Assembly: GCA_007449985.2 (NCBI GenBank)
Contig: VIIQ02000006.1
Span: 372,001-436,000 of the forward strand
Reading direction: 5' to 3'
Origin: Desmodesmus armatus
Lineage: Eukaryota > Chlorophyta > Chlorophyceae > Sphaeropleales > Scenedesmaceae
Length of the DNA: 64,000 bases
Shown piece after piece: positions 19,198 through 29,300 of this stretch. The notes beneath the pieces are model-generated. The model made no database searches. It worked only from the letters and a program-made list of their open reading frames with translations, and was not told the origin of the DNA. The stretch's first letter is position 1. Every line of letters starts with the position of its first letter. The position numbers and the translations under genes are program-made.

Positions 19198-22164
19198 ATC
19201 ATCTGTCCAGGTTGGGGTGACTACTGTGTGCTGACCAGTGACTACGCCTCCTTTGGTGCTGCTGCTGATGGCCCCCTGGAGGAGGGAAACCTGGGTGTGG
19301 TGGTGGGGGTGGACCACAGGCCAGATGCTGAGGGGGGGCTGAAGCACAGCAGATATGTGGTCAGGGCCTGCCACAATGGACTGCTGCACAGGTGGGCAGG
19401 GGTATGAAGCTGAATGAAGAATGCATTGATGCAATTACACAATTTGGTAGCCTCGTGCTGGTGAAGATTTGTCATGCAGTATTGAAGAAGGCAGGCCGAT
19501 CCTATGCTATATTGTTGCCAACCCATTGCTTGATTGCTGATGCTGAACTTGGACTTTGCAAATGTTTATGCTCACCCCCTGCCCTGCTGCTGCTGCTGTG
19601 TCCCTGTCAGGTACCATGAGGGTGCTGTGCACCCTGTTGTGCTGCAGCTGCTTCATGATGAGAAGATCCCCCCCAGCAGCCTGACTGGACGCATGGACAA
19701 GCTGGTGGTGGGACTCACACTGCTGGGTGAGGGGGGGGGGTACCGGGTGGGTGAGGAGGGGGGACCCGCGGGGGAGGGGGGGGGGGCATGGGGAAGGTGC
19801 CACCTGTGTGTGTGTGTGGGGGGGGGGGGCATTCGCGTTTGACACACTCTTGTGGGTTGCTGCGTTGTTTTGCTTACCACTAGCTCCAGTCGGTCTTGCT
19901 GCACATTGCATGTCGCTTGGTGCATGCCGAGAGGCCAACCCCACTGATACTTGCTAGCTGACTCCCAGCTGCATACATCAAGCATCCAAGTGCCTGCGTT
20001 TGCTGGTGCTTACAACAGCTGCTGTATGTCTGCTGCTGATCTTTCTGCTGCTGCTGCTGCTGCTGCTGCGGCAGATGCGCCTGCTGCTGTTGGTGGTGCT
20101 GGTCCCGCTGGTCGGCCGTGTGTTCCTGTGAGCCTGCGCCGCATGATGCCTGGCTGCCCCCACCCTGCTGAGCTGACAGGGCAGGAGGTGACGCCAGGCA
20201 GGAAGTACTGGGTCAAGGCAACAATGTTCTGCAAGGTGTGTTTTGGGGAGGGGGGGGAGCAGGGGGGGTGTTTTGTCAAGGGGAGGGAGGGGGAGGCTAG
20301 TGCTGAAAGTCCAGCCATGCATAAGGGGAAGAGAGGTGAATGAGGCAGGAAATACTGGCTCAAGGCATCAATGTTCTGCAAGGTGAGGGGGGAGGGGAGA
20401 GGAGGGCCCAGCAAGGGAAGGGGGAGGGAGGTGATGCCAGGCACAAAACACACTCTTGATGATGGCGACACTGCTGTGCAAGGTTTCCAAGCATAACAAG
20501 GAGGCAAGGGGTGATGGGAGGAGGCTGTGGTGATTGGGGGGGGGGGGGGGACAAGCCAGGGCAGAAAGGCCATCAACGATGGGGGGAGAGGGGGGAAGCA
20601 GGCAGGCGGTGTTGGGTCAAGGTTCTGCAAGGTTAGAAGGGGGCAGGGATGTGGCGAGCAAACGTGATGGGGAGAGTAAGGGATGCTCACTGCTCAATGC
20701 CTTCACTTCAGGCGAAGTGCTCCGCTCTGGGTGTCTTCCTTTGCCATGCTGGACACCCTGCAGGATGACAACCTGATGCTAGCCTATACACCCCCATCAG
20801 CTGTGACCTGCCCCTCTGCCTCATGACCCAACCTTCCTGACCTGACCTTGCACCCCCCCCCTGTGGACCGTGCTGCCCCCCTCCCCCCAAGATAAATAAC
20901 GTGTGCTTGCCTGCCCTCAAGCACACATCAGCTGGGCCTGTCCACCCCCCCACCCCACCCCACCCCGCGAAGCGGCTGCTTGGCAACGTCTTTGTGTTTC
21001 CGCCCCCACCCCCTCTCCCCTGCTTCTGTTCTGCTTTTTACCACATTATGGCCTGACTCTGGCCTCTCGCTCCAGCTTGCTTGTTGGACAATGACCCAGC
21101 CCACATCCCCTCCCTGCTGTGCTATGTCCCATGCTTGTTGCAGGATGACGACTTGATGCTTGCCTCCCTCAAGCCCATCAGCTGGGCCCTGTACGCCCCT
21201 TGCGGCATACCAGGGCAGTTCCGCCCCCTGCGCCCAGTACCTTACGATTACTGGGCAGCAGCACAGCAGCAGCAGCAGCAGCACCTGGCAGTACAGTACC
21301 CCCATGCACCCCCTGCCTTACCTCCACCCCCACCCCCACCCAGCACCAGGACCCCTTGTGTCCTGAGATGCTTTCCCTGCAGTCCTGCAGGGGGGCTGCG
21401 AGGGCAATGCAGTGGGGGGAGGGGGCGGGGGGGAGCGGGAAGCGTGTGTTTGATGCGTGGAGGGGCAGCGGTGGGGGTGTGTGGTTGGAGGGAGGGGGTG
21501 GGAGGCTGGAGGAAGCTGGTGCTGGGCCTGGGCCGTGGTATATGCCGTATGAAGACAAACTGGTGGGAGTGTTTGAGTGGGACACAGCAGAGGCACCACT
21601 GGTCATACAGCCCGGAGGGTGAGTGTTGCAAGTGGGATTTTTTTGTGGGTGGGGTTAAGGGGGAAGGGCCCCCCCGGGGGGGGGGGGGGAGGGGGTTTCA
21701 GGAAGGAAGGTTGGTTTGTAGGGGCGAAGGTGTACACCATGTGTTTCAGAGCAGTAGAAGGGGGCAGGAGGTAGGGTGAGGAAGCTGGGGTTGGGCCTGG
21801 GCCGTGGTACATGCCTTATGAGGACAAGCTGGTGGGGGTGTTTGAATGGGACACGGCAGAGGCACCAATGGTCATACAGCCTGGAGGGTGAGTTGGCGGT
21901 GGGCGTGGTGGGGTGTGGTTTTGGGGTAGTGCATCAGTTGAGGTGGGGTGGGGAAGGGCTGCTGTGCCTCAATCATGCAACTGCAGCATCAGATGCAACA
22001 GAGGAAATCCAGCTGCCACGCTTCTCAATACCCCATAGCCCTGTCGTGTCTCGCCCTGTGCCGGGGGGGGGGGGGAGGATGGGTATCGAGCGCATCCGTA
22101 TCATCATGCATGCCCTGCAATGTGACCAGGCGCCAACCTTCAGCAACTCTGCCATGCACGGCTG
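16543..22164 (+). CDS. Unnamed protein with two GDY...GPL...WWYD modules (5' part of a larger gene)
   Basis: I cannot name this gene. Seven exons chain in phase to 345 codons: 16543-16738, 17021-17155, 17219-17349, 18223-18337, 19211-19391, 19611-19726, 20075-20235; an eighth begins at 21144 (DDDLMLASLKPISW) with its end unresolved. The start is the first ATG after an in-frame stop. Exons 3-4 and 5-6 each encode a module of about 60-70 residues: G-D-Y-V-x-L...S-D-A..G-P-L...V-R-A-C-N...E-W-W-Y-D-R-E-A-V, and G-D-Y-C-V-L...G-P-L...G-V-V-V...V-R-A-C-H...Y-H-E-G-A-V. Such small beta modules recur, from memory, in large algal and protist proteins including E3-ligase-like ones, but I would not assign a function. 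Past 21.4 kb only isolated segments are readable: PYEDKLVGVFEWDTAEAP (twice), IQLPRFSIPHSPVVSRP and GIERIRIIMHALQ. Many exons have partial extra copies nearby. Confidence 0.55.
17895..17939. repeat. Interstitial telomere-like tract
   Basis: TTTAGGG, TTCAGGG, TTAGGGGG and TTTAGGGG follow one another inside an intron of the unnamed gene. TTTAGGG is a plant/green-algal telomere unit. Confidence 0.6.
18101..18253. repeat. Duplicated acceptor and exon start (exon 4 of the unnamed gene)
   Basis: Copies at 18101-18145 and 18210-18253 share TGTTGTGTTGCAGGTGCGTG and CCCTGCTGGTGAGCGTG with one change (ACCCC or AACCC). Only the second runs on into the rest of exon 4 in frame. Both follow TGCTGTG-type microsatellite tracts. 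Confidence 0.8.
18249..18615. repeat. Duplicated main part and donor of exon 4
   Basis: 18249-18360 and 18490-18615 both read GCTGAGTGGTGGTA, then ACGGCAGGGAGGCTG or ACGACAGGGAGGCTG, GTGCACATCA, CTACGTGCCTGA, CACCT.CGGCA and CACTGAGACCAGGT. The second has a small internal TGAGTGGTGG expansion and no duplicated acceptor, so it looks like a dead copy. Confidence 0.8.
18965..19391. repeat. Duplicated exon 5 start; first copy decayed
   Basis: 18965-19045 and 19180-19260 align from the CTG tract through GTTGGGGTGACTACTGTGTGC to GCCTCCTTTG. In the first copy the acceptor CCAGG has become CCAAG and the coding part stops aligning after GCCTCCTTTGAGGC. Confidence 0.75.
19156..19197. repeat. (CTG)n microsatellite before exon 5 of the unnamed gene
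   Basis: About fourteen CTG units ending 14 nt before the exon 5 acceptor. Confidence 0.9.
20205..20386. repeat. Duplicated exon 7 end and donor
   Basis: AGGAAGTACTGGGTCAAGGC, CAATGTTCTGCAAGGTGTG at 20200-20239 recurs as AGGAAATACTGGCTCAAGGC, CAATGTTCTGCAAGGTGAG at 20344-20387. The second copy has the better donor but no acceptor in front of it. Confidence 0.75.
20756..21190. repeat. Decayed copies of exon 8 start
   Basis: 20752-20775 (CAGGATGACAACCTGATGC) and about 20905-20945 (CTTGCCTGCCCTCAAGC...CATCAGCTGGGCC) resemble successive parts of exon 8 at 21141-21190 (CAGGATGACGACTTGATGC; CTTGCCTCCCTCAAGCCCAT). Confidence 0.6.
21505..21895. repeat. Duplicated exon encoding PYEDKLVGVFEWDTAEAP
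   Basis: Two copies with donor, 21510-21625 and 21776-21895, differ at scattered positions but encode the same peptide except a Leu/Met change (APLVIQPGG and APMVIQPGG). Both end GGAGGGTGAGT. They could be used alternatively or as a tandem pair. Confidence 0.8.
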
Positions 22165-22233
22165 ACACCCCTTCGTCCCTCTCTGTACCCCTGTATGTCC
22201 TGCCTTGCGCCCCAAACTATGTGCATGTCTCCT

Positions 22234-22268
22234 GCGAGGTGATGCCATCATCGCGAGGTGATGCCATC
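22234..22268. repeat. 17-bp tandem duplication (GCGAGGTGATGCCATCA)
   Basis: Two adjacent copies, the second ending in C where the first has T. In a region not assigned to an exon. Confidence 0.7.
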
Positions 22269-22410
22269 ACTGCAAGTCGCGACCTGCAGTCACCTATCGC
22301 TAGTAGCACACCTCATCCTCACCCCCCCCCACCCACCCATTCAGCCGGCCAGCCACACAGACTGTTGATGGTTCTGATGATCATGATGTGCCCCTGTGTG
22401 TCCGTTCCTG

Positions 22411-23366
22411 CAGTGTGACCATGGTTCACTTCTCCTGGGAGGTGATGTTTGCAGACCTGCCCTCGGCCACCGGCAGCAGCACCGCCTCAATGTGCCTTCA
22501 GACCACCACCAACATCGCCGACATAACAGCAGCACTCACCCACACAGCAGCACACTCACTCAACCAGCTGCAGCAGCAGCCACTGCCTACTGTCTTCTTT
22601 GACTACCACACACCGGGGGCCCTGACACCGGTGGCAGCAGTGGCAGTACCCCCCTCGGGCGGCCGACACCCAGCCCTGAAGTACACCAGACAGGCTGCGC
22701 TGCTGCTGCTGCCGGCAGCAGTGACACCGGCAGCAATGACGACAACAGTAGTGACGCTGGCAGCAGTGGCGACCGCAGCAGTGAGGGTGACGGGCAGGGA
22801 GAGGGTGAGGACTGCGGGGCACCGCAGCACACAAGTGCCACTGTGGGGGAGGAGGTCGACAGGCAGGGGTACTCCGCTGCCACCATCACCACCGCTGCTG
22901 CTGCTGCTGCTGCCGCTGCTGCTGCTGCTGGTGAGGGCGGTGTTCAGTCTGTCGGCTGCAGCGGCAGTGGTAGTGGTGGTGATTACCAGGACCACTCAGT
23001 ATGCTTTGATGCTGCGGGTTACGATCACGACCAGAACCCCCCAGGGTCTACTAACTGTCCTGAGGGTGGGTATGAAGGGACCGCCGCAGCAGCAGCAGGA
23101 CGGATAGAAAGAGAGGGGCAGCAGACAGCTGCTGCAATTGATCAGCACAGGGTGCATGCGGCAACAGCAGTGATAGGGGCAGGGGCAGCAGTAGCAGTGG
23201 TGGTGGAGACAGCTGCTGCCTCTGGTGCGAGGACACCAGCAAGCCCTGCTGCTGGTGCTGCTGCTGCTTCCGCACTCAACTGCGAAGCCATCTGTGCAGC
23301 TCTTGAGCAGATCACACAGCAGGGTGGGTCATGGCAGGGTGAGGAGATTTGTGCAGCTGTAGAGGC

Positions 23367-23404
<38 letters not shown>

Positions 23405-23484
23405 GGCAGGCCCGTTCGCAGCTGGTCAGTATCCCCAGCTGCTCTGAGTGGATCTGCCCAGAGCAGCGGACAGCTAGTGACACC

Positions 23485-23515
<31 letters not shown>

Positions 23516-25262
23516 TGGCATCGTCAGCACACACTGTCGCAGCAGCAGCAGCAGCAGCGGCAGAGACAACCGGGGCAGGATGCTCCTCCTCCGGCCCCAC
23601 TACCCCCTGGCAGTGGCTGCTTCACCCCCCTCATCCTCACCACCAGCAGCAGCAGCAGCAGTAGGTGTCGGCCGCAGCCGCCGGCGCAGCAGCAGTGGCA
23701 GCGGCAGCAGCACCCCCAGCAGCAGCAGCAGCAGCCGCAGCCACAGGCACAGGAGCCTCAGTGGCGAGCCCCGCAGTCCTGCTAGTCCCTCACCTAGGGT
23801 ACTGACCGGCGTGGCTTTCACAAGCTTTGCGGCTGCGACGTTTGCTGCGGCTGCTGCTGCTGCTGGTGGCAGTGCTGCTGCAAGCCCTAGGGCTGCTAGC
23901 CCGGTGGCGGCTGCCGCCGCCGCTGCTGCTGCTGCTGCTGCTGCCAGTGCTGACCATGTGTCTGCAGAGATCACATTGGCACTGGGGGATCCTCTTGAAC
24001 CTCCAGTTGAGGTTGTTGGTGCTGTGGCAGCTGCTGCTGGTGTTGGTGATGCAGAAATCACACCAGCAGTGGAGGATCACGATGATCTTGTTGCTGGTAG
24101 TGCTGTTGCAGCTGGTGGCGATGCGGAGCCAGCAGCAGCAGCAGCCCTGTCAACAGCAGCACAAGCGGCACCACAGCACGCTGGCTGCAGTGACACAGTC
24201 AGTGCTGCTGCTGCTGCTGCTGCTGCCAGTGCTGATGTGTCTGCAGAGATCGCACTTGCAGCGGCGGATCCTGATGATGCTCCAGCCGGTCCTCTTGGTG
24301 CTGTGGCAACTGTTGGCACTGCTGCGCCAGCAGCAGCAGCACCAGCGGCACCACAGCATGCCGGCAGCAGTGATACAGACAGTGCTGCTGCTGCTGCTGC
24401 TGCACTAACCACCGGTGGCGCCAGCAGCGACACTGGCAGTGCTGTCGCAGCACCCAGCTGCCCCACTAGCACTGCCACCATGCCCACCAGCAGAAGTAGC
24501 AGCCCTGCCAACGGTCCGTCAGTCGCAGCCGACCCAAGCAACACCTGCCACACTACCACCACTACAACCACGTCCTCAACCACACCAAGAGGCAGCAGCA
24601 GCAGCAGTATCCACCAGCAGCAGCAGCAGCAGTGGATGACGTGCCACCCAGGCGTGTGCGTCACCAGCCCCCGGTGCTGCCAGTGTTGGGCCGCAGCAGC
24701 AGCAGCAGCTGTGACAGTGGCAGTGACAGCGAGTGTGTGGTCAGGAGCAGCAGCACAACACCCACCGCCAGCAGCAGCAGGAGCGCACGACCCAGCAGCA
24801 GCAGCGCTGGTGCCGGCAGCCGCCACCAAGGTGTATCTCACAGCAATAGCAGCCGACAGGCAGCCGCCGCCGGCGGCAGCAGCAGCAGTAGCAGCCGTCA
24901 GGCAGCCGCCGCCGGCAGCAGCAGCAGTGGCCGCAGCCACCCACAGACCAGCAGCAGCAGTGCCCCCGTCACCCGCCCTGCAAGCCACAACAGCACACCG
25001 GCCAGTAGCCGCAGCCGCCCGGTGACACCTACTGCTGCTGTAGTCACACCGCCGCCGCCACCAGCAGCAGCAGCAGCAGCGGGTGCCGCTGGGTCCTTGT
25101 CTTGCGAGCATCAGTGAGGTGATGAGTCAGCTTGAGCGTCAGGCTGAGTCACGGCAGCCGTTGTGGCAGGAGGGCCATGATGTGGCGGCTGAGTTTACTG
25201 GTCAGGCGTATGATGCTGCACTGGAGTGGAACCAACACTGGAGGCGACCTGGCAGGATGTGA
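22411..25262 (+). CDS. CAG-rich low-complexity coding region (probable 3' part of the unnamed gene)
   Basis: Long Gln/Ala/Ser-rich open stretches on the plus strand; probably the C-terminal disordered half of the preceding gene, though a separate gene is possible. Non-repetitive words reveal the frame, and it changes between segments: around 23270-23480 the readable words are CEAICAALEQITQQGG and QLVSIPSCSEWICPEQRT; at 23650-24620 VGRSRRRSSSGSGSS, RSHRHRSLSGEPRSP and an alternating SAEI...DPDD repeat; at 24635-25110 VDDVPPRRVRHQPPVLP and serine-rich blocks; at 25110-25262 SISEVMSQLERQAESRQPLW and QAYDAALEWNQHWRRPGRM before a TGA at 25260. Each change falls in a CAG tract, so either short introns or repeat-length errors intervene. 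I could not make one continuous model. Confidence 0.4.
23945..24405 (+). repeat. Imperfect tandem repeat inside the CAG-rich coding region
   Basis: At the protein level S-A-D-x-V-S-A-E-I-x-L-A...D-P...G-A-V-A recurs, and A-P-Q-H-A-G-x-S-D-T-x-S followed by poly-Ala recurs, with a DNA spacing of about 190-275 nt. The match at protein level is the best support for the reading frame of this segment. Confidence 0.65.
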
Positions 25263-28200
25263 GGGAGCTGTGGGTGTTGTTGAGGGTTGTGTGGGGGGGG
25301 GGGGGCCTTTGCAGTGCAGTCAAAACTTGTTTTTGAGGGAAGGTTTAGAGGAAGGTGGGTTGCTGCAGTGCAGTCACACAGGCTCCTCACTCCTTGAGAG
25401 CAGAGTGCCTGGCACTCCTGGGACACTTTGTATTTGATTTGTGTTCTACAGTAGGGCTGTGTGTGACCCCTGGTCAGCGGGTGTGATGCGCTGTGAGGGC
25501 TGTGTGAGTGCGGGCCTGAGCGCTGGTGATGTGTGTGTGGTCAGTGGGCCATGGTGGCTGTGCCTTTGGTATGTGTGTGGAGTGGTGTGGGTTCACGAAG
25601 TGCATGGGTGTCAGCTGGTTGCGGCACGTGTAACATCAGCCAACCACGTGTGGCAGGGATCATGCATGGTTACACAACGATCCCGCAATGATCCTTGTGC
25701 CAGTGGTTCTTACAGGGGCTTACTCACACTGTGTTGTTGTTGTTGGCTCAACCATCTTGCAAGAACCCTTTCGGCAGTGGTACTTGTGAAGGCTTGCTTA
25801 CATGCGGTTGTTGTTGTTCAGGTAGCTGTGTTGCTTCAAGTAGCTGTGTAGGCGGTTTGGGGGTTCCAAGACTGCGCTTGGTTTGCACACAGCTGTTACT
25901 GTTGGGTGCAGGGGGATTGTTGCTGTAGGATGTGTACTACATCGGATCTGCATGAGCCTAGTCATCGAGCACAATGCCCGTAGGATATGGAACAGCTCCT
26001 GCCAAACAGCTCGGCACGTGTGCTGTACAACAGTGGCGAGTAGTGATGTTCCGAACATCACAGTGTAGTGGACGCCTTCTATTGTACTGTGAGGTTGCTT
26101 TGTTAGGCTTTTGTTGCCTGGGGTGGCGGTGGGGGACCCCAGTGCTAGCTACATTGTGTTACCATCTTGTGTGTTCCCAGTGTCTCCACAGGAAATCACG
26201 CTACCTCCCCGGTTCGGGCACTGTCTTACAGTGTAGTGGTGTCACAGGCCTTGGAAGGCCATGTTATGTGACTGTCCAGCACTGTACAGCAGCATCCAAG
26301 CCCTCTGCGACGCGGTACGCTGCAACAAGCGTGCCATATAATTGGTACCATTATCGTGGCAATATCTTACAGAGAGGCTGTTGCTACACCCTGGTCCATC
26401 AACCAGGTGATCATGGGCCAACTGTTGACTGCGCTTGAGCCACGCGTGTGGTTTACATGTACAATGTGTTGAGCACTCTTCTGTCAGTGGTAAGGTCAAG
26501 TCAAGTTTGAACATTTCCCACGTGGGCTGTTGCAATTGCAGTTGCCTGTACATGTCTCCCAGAGGCACAGCGGCGCCTTAGGCAACACAGTCGCCTACTC
26601 CGTGCTCTGTACGATGCTTGTCACAAGAATAGTTGAAGCTGGTGCCACGCATCACACCTCAGTAACGCTGCAGTCGCCTCGCAACTCGGACAGCGTCATG
26701 TTGCGCCTAGGGTTTAGGGTTGGTACCCCAACCTACGTAGAAAGCATGCGAGTTGTTCACACTGTCAGACGGCCGCTTCCCCACATCATGTACAATGAAA
26801 ACACGCTGATGACCGCAAGCAACCAGTCATCACGTCCCCCCATTACATGCTCCTCACACCACCAGTCGACGTGTTCTGTTGCACACTGTTCCCCGCCGTT
26901 CAGGCATCGACAGCGATCCCATTATGGAACATATTGTGTCCCAACCCTGAATCAAGTGCAGCAACTCAACCGCAGGCTGGCGGCACGCTGCTGCAGCCTC
27001 CCAACAACACCAAAATAAGCACGGTGGTGCGGACAAAAAATAAAATTCATGGGGAACCTGCATCGTACCGCTTCCGCCCCCACGTAGTATCACGAGCACC
27101 AGTGTCACATGCTGTTGAGGCCGTAGTGCAGGTATGCAATCATACATGTGGCCAGTCCCCATCAGCAGCAGAGGTCATGGCTGGTGAGCATGTTATGTCA
27201 GATGGTAGTGTCACTAGGTTGTGACGGGCCAGCCAAGGGCATGGTACCATCCAATGGGTAACCGCTTAACCACATACTGCATGGCCACCGCGCACTGAAG
27301 TGATCACAGGTGTGTTGAAGTACAAACTATACAGCATGGAGCCCTGCTATGCCTGACGCTTTCCAACTGTCCCCATCGGGGCCAGGATGATGCATAAAAC
27401 ATCCATTTGATCATATGATTTTCATCTCATAGGCAGCAACAGGAAAACAATCAAAATAGGCTGGGTTTGGACCAGGCTTTCACCAACCTTCCAAGTCAAC
27501 CTTCCAAGCGACCTTCCAGTCTGCGAGAAATAGCCGCAAACAGCGTGCATGCACACAGTAGTCCCACCATCAACATTTTGACGGTATTTGCAAGCACTGA
27601 TCTTAGTTGCTGGGCGGCACGTCGTCCTTCATGGGCTCGCGCTGGATTGCCGAGGCCAGCAGCTACAGGGGCGATACAGCTCCCAAACTGGCAGCAAACA
27701 ACTGCATTAACATTTCAACGTTGTGTGCAGCTGCAGGCCTGCTGTTCTGACGAGGTCCCTGCAGTTGACAGTAGGGCTTGCATGGAGGGAAGCTGATGCT
27801 GTCCTACCCTTGCTCGCTAAGCCCAAGCAGCACAGACGACCTTGACAAGGAATAGATGTACTTGCTGCAGCAGCAGCACCAGATGCATGCAGCTGTGGGG
27901 TGCGGTCTACCAGCAGTGGGGACAACAGCACGTCTGTGTTGCTGTACAGCTGTATCATGCACCTTCGCAGGTGTGCAGCCTTGGCAAGGCATGAGAAGCT
28001 GAAAGACCGCATGCAGCCCTCCCCTTGCAGCGCTTATTGGCAGCACAGAGCACAGCAGGCAAAGCGAGGCTCTACTGCAGTCACCCACAACTGACCCATG
28101 CTGCTGTAACATGTTATGACATGGGGGGGGGGGCTTAGAGGGCTGCCATGGGTGCCTTGGGGACCTGAAACCAAAACGGTGCAGTATTTTTTGTAAAAAA

Positions 28201-29269
28201 TAGTGGTGCAGACGGCGCTGCAAGAAAGCGCTGCACGTGCGAGAAATTGTGGTTTTTATTTTTTATTTTCGTCTCTCAATAAGCACACTAATAATCAGCG
28301 GCCACCACATGTCACAGTGGTGCAGTGCAGCAGGTGACCCTGGGTCTTGGTCTTGGGCCAAGACCAGTCCCCATCTACCTGGGCTCAACACATAGTGTTT
28401 GCTATAGGGTTTAGCTAACCCTATAGTGTTGACCCTATAGCCCTAGGGCCTAAGCCCCAATCCCAAGCCTTTGTCAGCATGATGATGAATATGTGGTGCA
28501 CAGAAGCGTGCCAGATCAGCACGGGTTGCCACAGCCATCCCTAGGCATGCACGCCTCAACCAAGCTGCCCACATCTTGCCAAGAGGATTCAGCAGCGGCC
28601 CAGCCGCCAGTACCATCATTACATTATCATAGACCTCATCAACAAGCCATCAACCCAGTGGCCAGCCGGCCCGCCAACACATGACAAACTCCCCCCACCT
28701 GCCTTGTCGGAGATCCAAGTGCACTGTGCAACACTTTAGCCCCTCTTGCAACACTTCATCCCTCAACTGGCTGACGTCCAGGCCCTGAACATGCACCTCA
28801 ACCTCATGTGGCCCACACTGTGCTGGCTGCATCCTTGCAACTTTGGAGAATGCGAGAAAGTAACGCCGCATACCCCATAGAGGCATCATCCCTTGTGTGC
28901 ACTGGTGATGCCTACGTAGGTGTGTACACGCCTTGCCACAAAACTGACCTTGCAAACCCATTGCGCTACTTGCAGCAGCCGCCCCCGCCCTCCTCAGCCT
29001 CTGGCCCATGGGTGACCAAAAGCCTCTTGTAGGCATCTGCACATCTGAGCAGACATAGCAACCATGCAGGTCGCTGCATTCATTGTCAGGCTGATGCCCC
29101 AGGCATCTCATCCACTTCTTGCCAAACTTTCAGGCCGGGCAATGCACTGACTCTCATTCCCCTTGTTTGGCCAATGGTCACGCGCAATTTGAAGTGCGAC
29201 CTGGCCCACCCTCAGGCCCTGGGTGTGACCTGGCCCACCCTCAAGTCGTACGTGTGACCTGGCCCATCC
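25263..29269. other. About 4 kb with no recognisable gene
   Basis: Open frames here are short, in all six frames, and match nothing I recognise. TGTAA at 25629-25633 may end the upstream plus-strand gene. Telomere-like TAGGGTTTAGGGTT occurs at 26708-26721. A cluster of short perfect palindromes and an AT-rich patch lie at 28185-28440. TTACA at about 28619 could be the P450 poly(A) signal on the minus strand, but that implies a 650-nt 3' UTR. Confidence 0.55.
28185..28426. repeat. Cluster of short perfect inverted repeats in an AT-rich patch
   Basis: TATTTTTT-GT-AAAAAATA at 28185-28202; GGTCTTGG-G-CCAAGACC at about 28347-28363; CTATAGGGTT-TAGCT-AACCCTATAG at 28402-28426, with ACCCTATAG again at 28432-28440. 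No coding sequence overlaps them. Confidence 0.7.
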
Positions 29270-29300
29270 TCACACCCTGGGTGTGACCTGCAGCCTCATG
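29196..29300. repeat. About 29-bp tandem repeat overlapping the P450 stop codon
   Basis: Successive units GCGACCTGGCCCACCCTCAG, GTGTGACCTGGCCCACCCTC, GTGTGACCTGGCCCATCCTC and a diverged GTGTGACCTGCAGCCTCATG. The rightmost unit encodes the last P450 residues and carries the stop; the rest is 3' UTR. Confidence 0.8.

Noticed and set aside
24077..25111. 344-codon minus-strand frame full of Cys and Ala
   Set aside because: Antisense reading of CAG/GCA repeats gives Cys, Ala and Leu runs automatically. The plus strand carries internal protein-level repeats, which support the sense direction.
26530..27224. Plus-strand open frames of 125-162 codons in the gene-free region
   Set aside because: Overlapping frames with no domain-like words and no coherent splice chain.
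28650..29111. 153-codon minus-strand frame between the gene-free region and the P450
   Set aside because: No similarity to any family I know and no link in phase to the P450, whose C terminus is complete at 29270.
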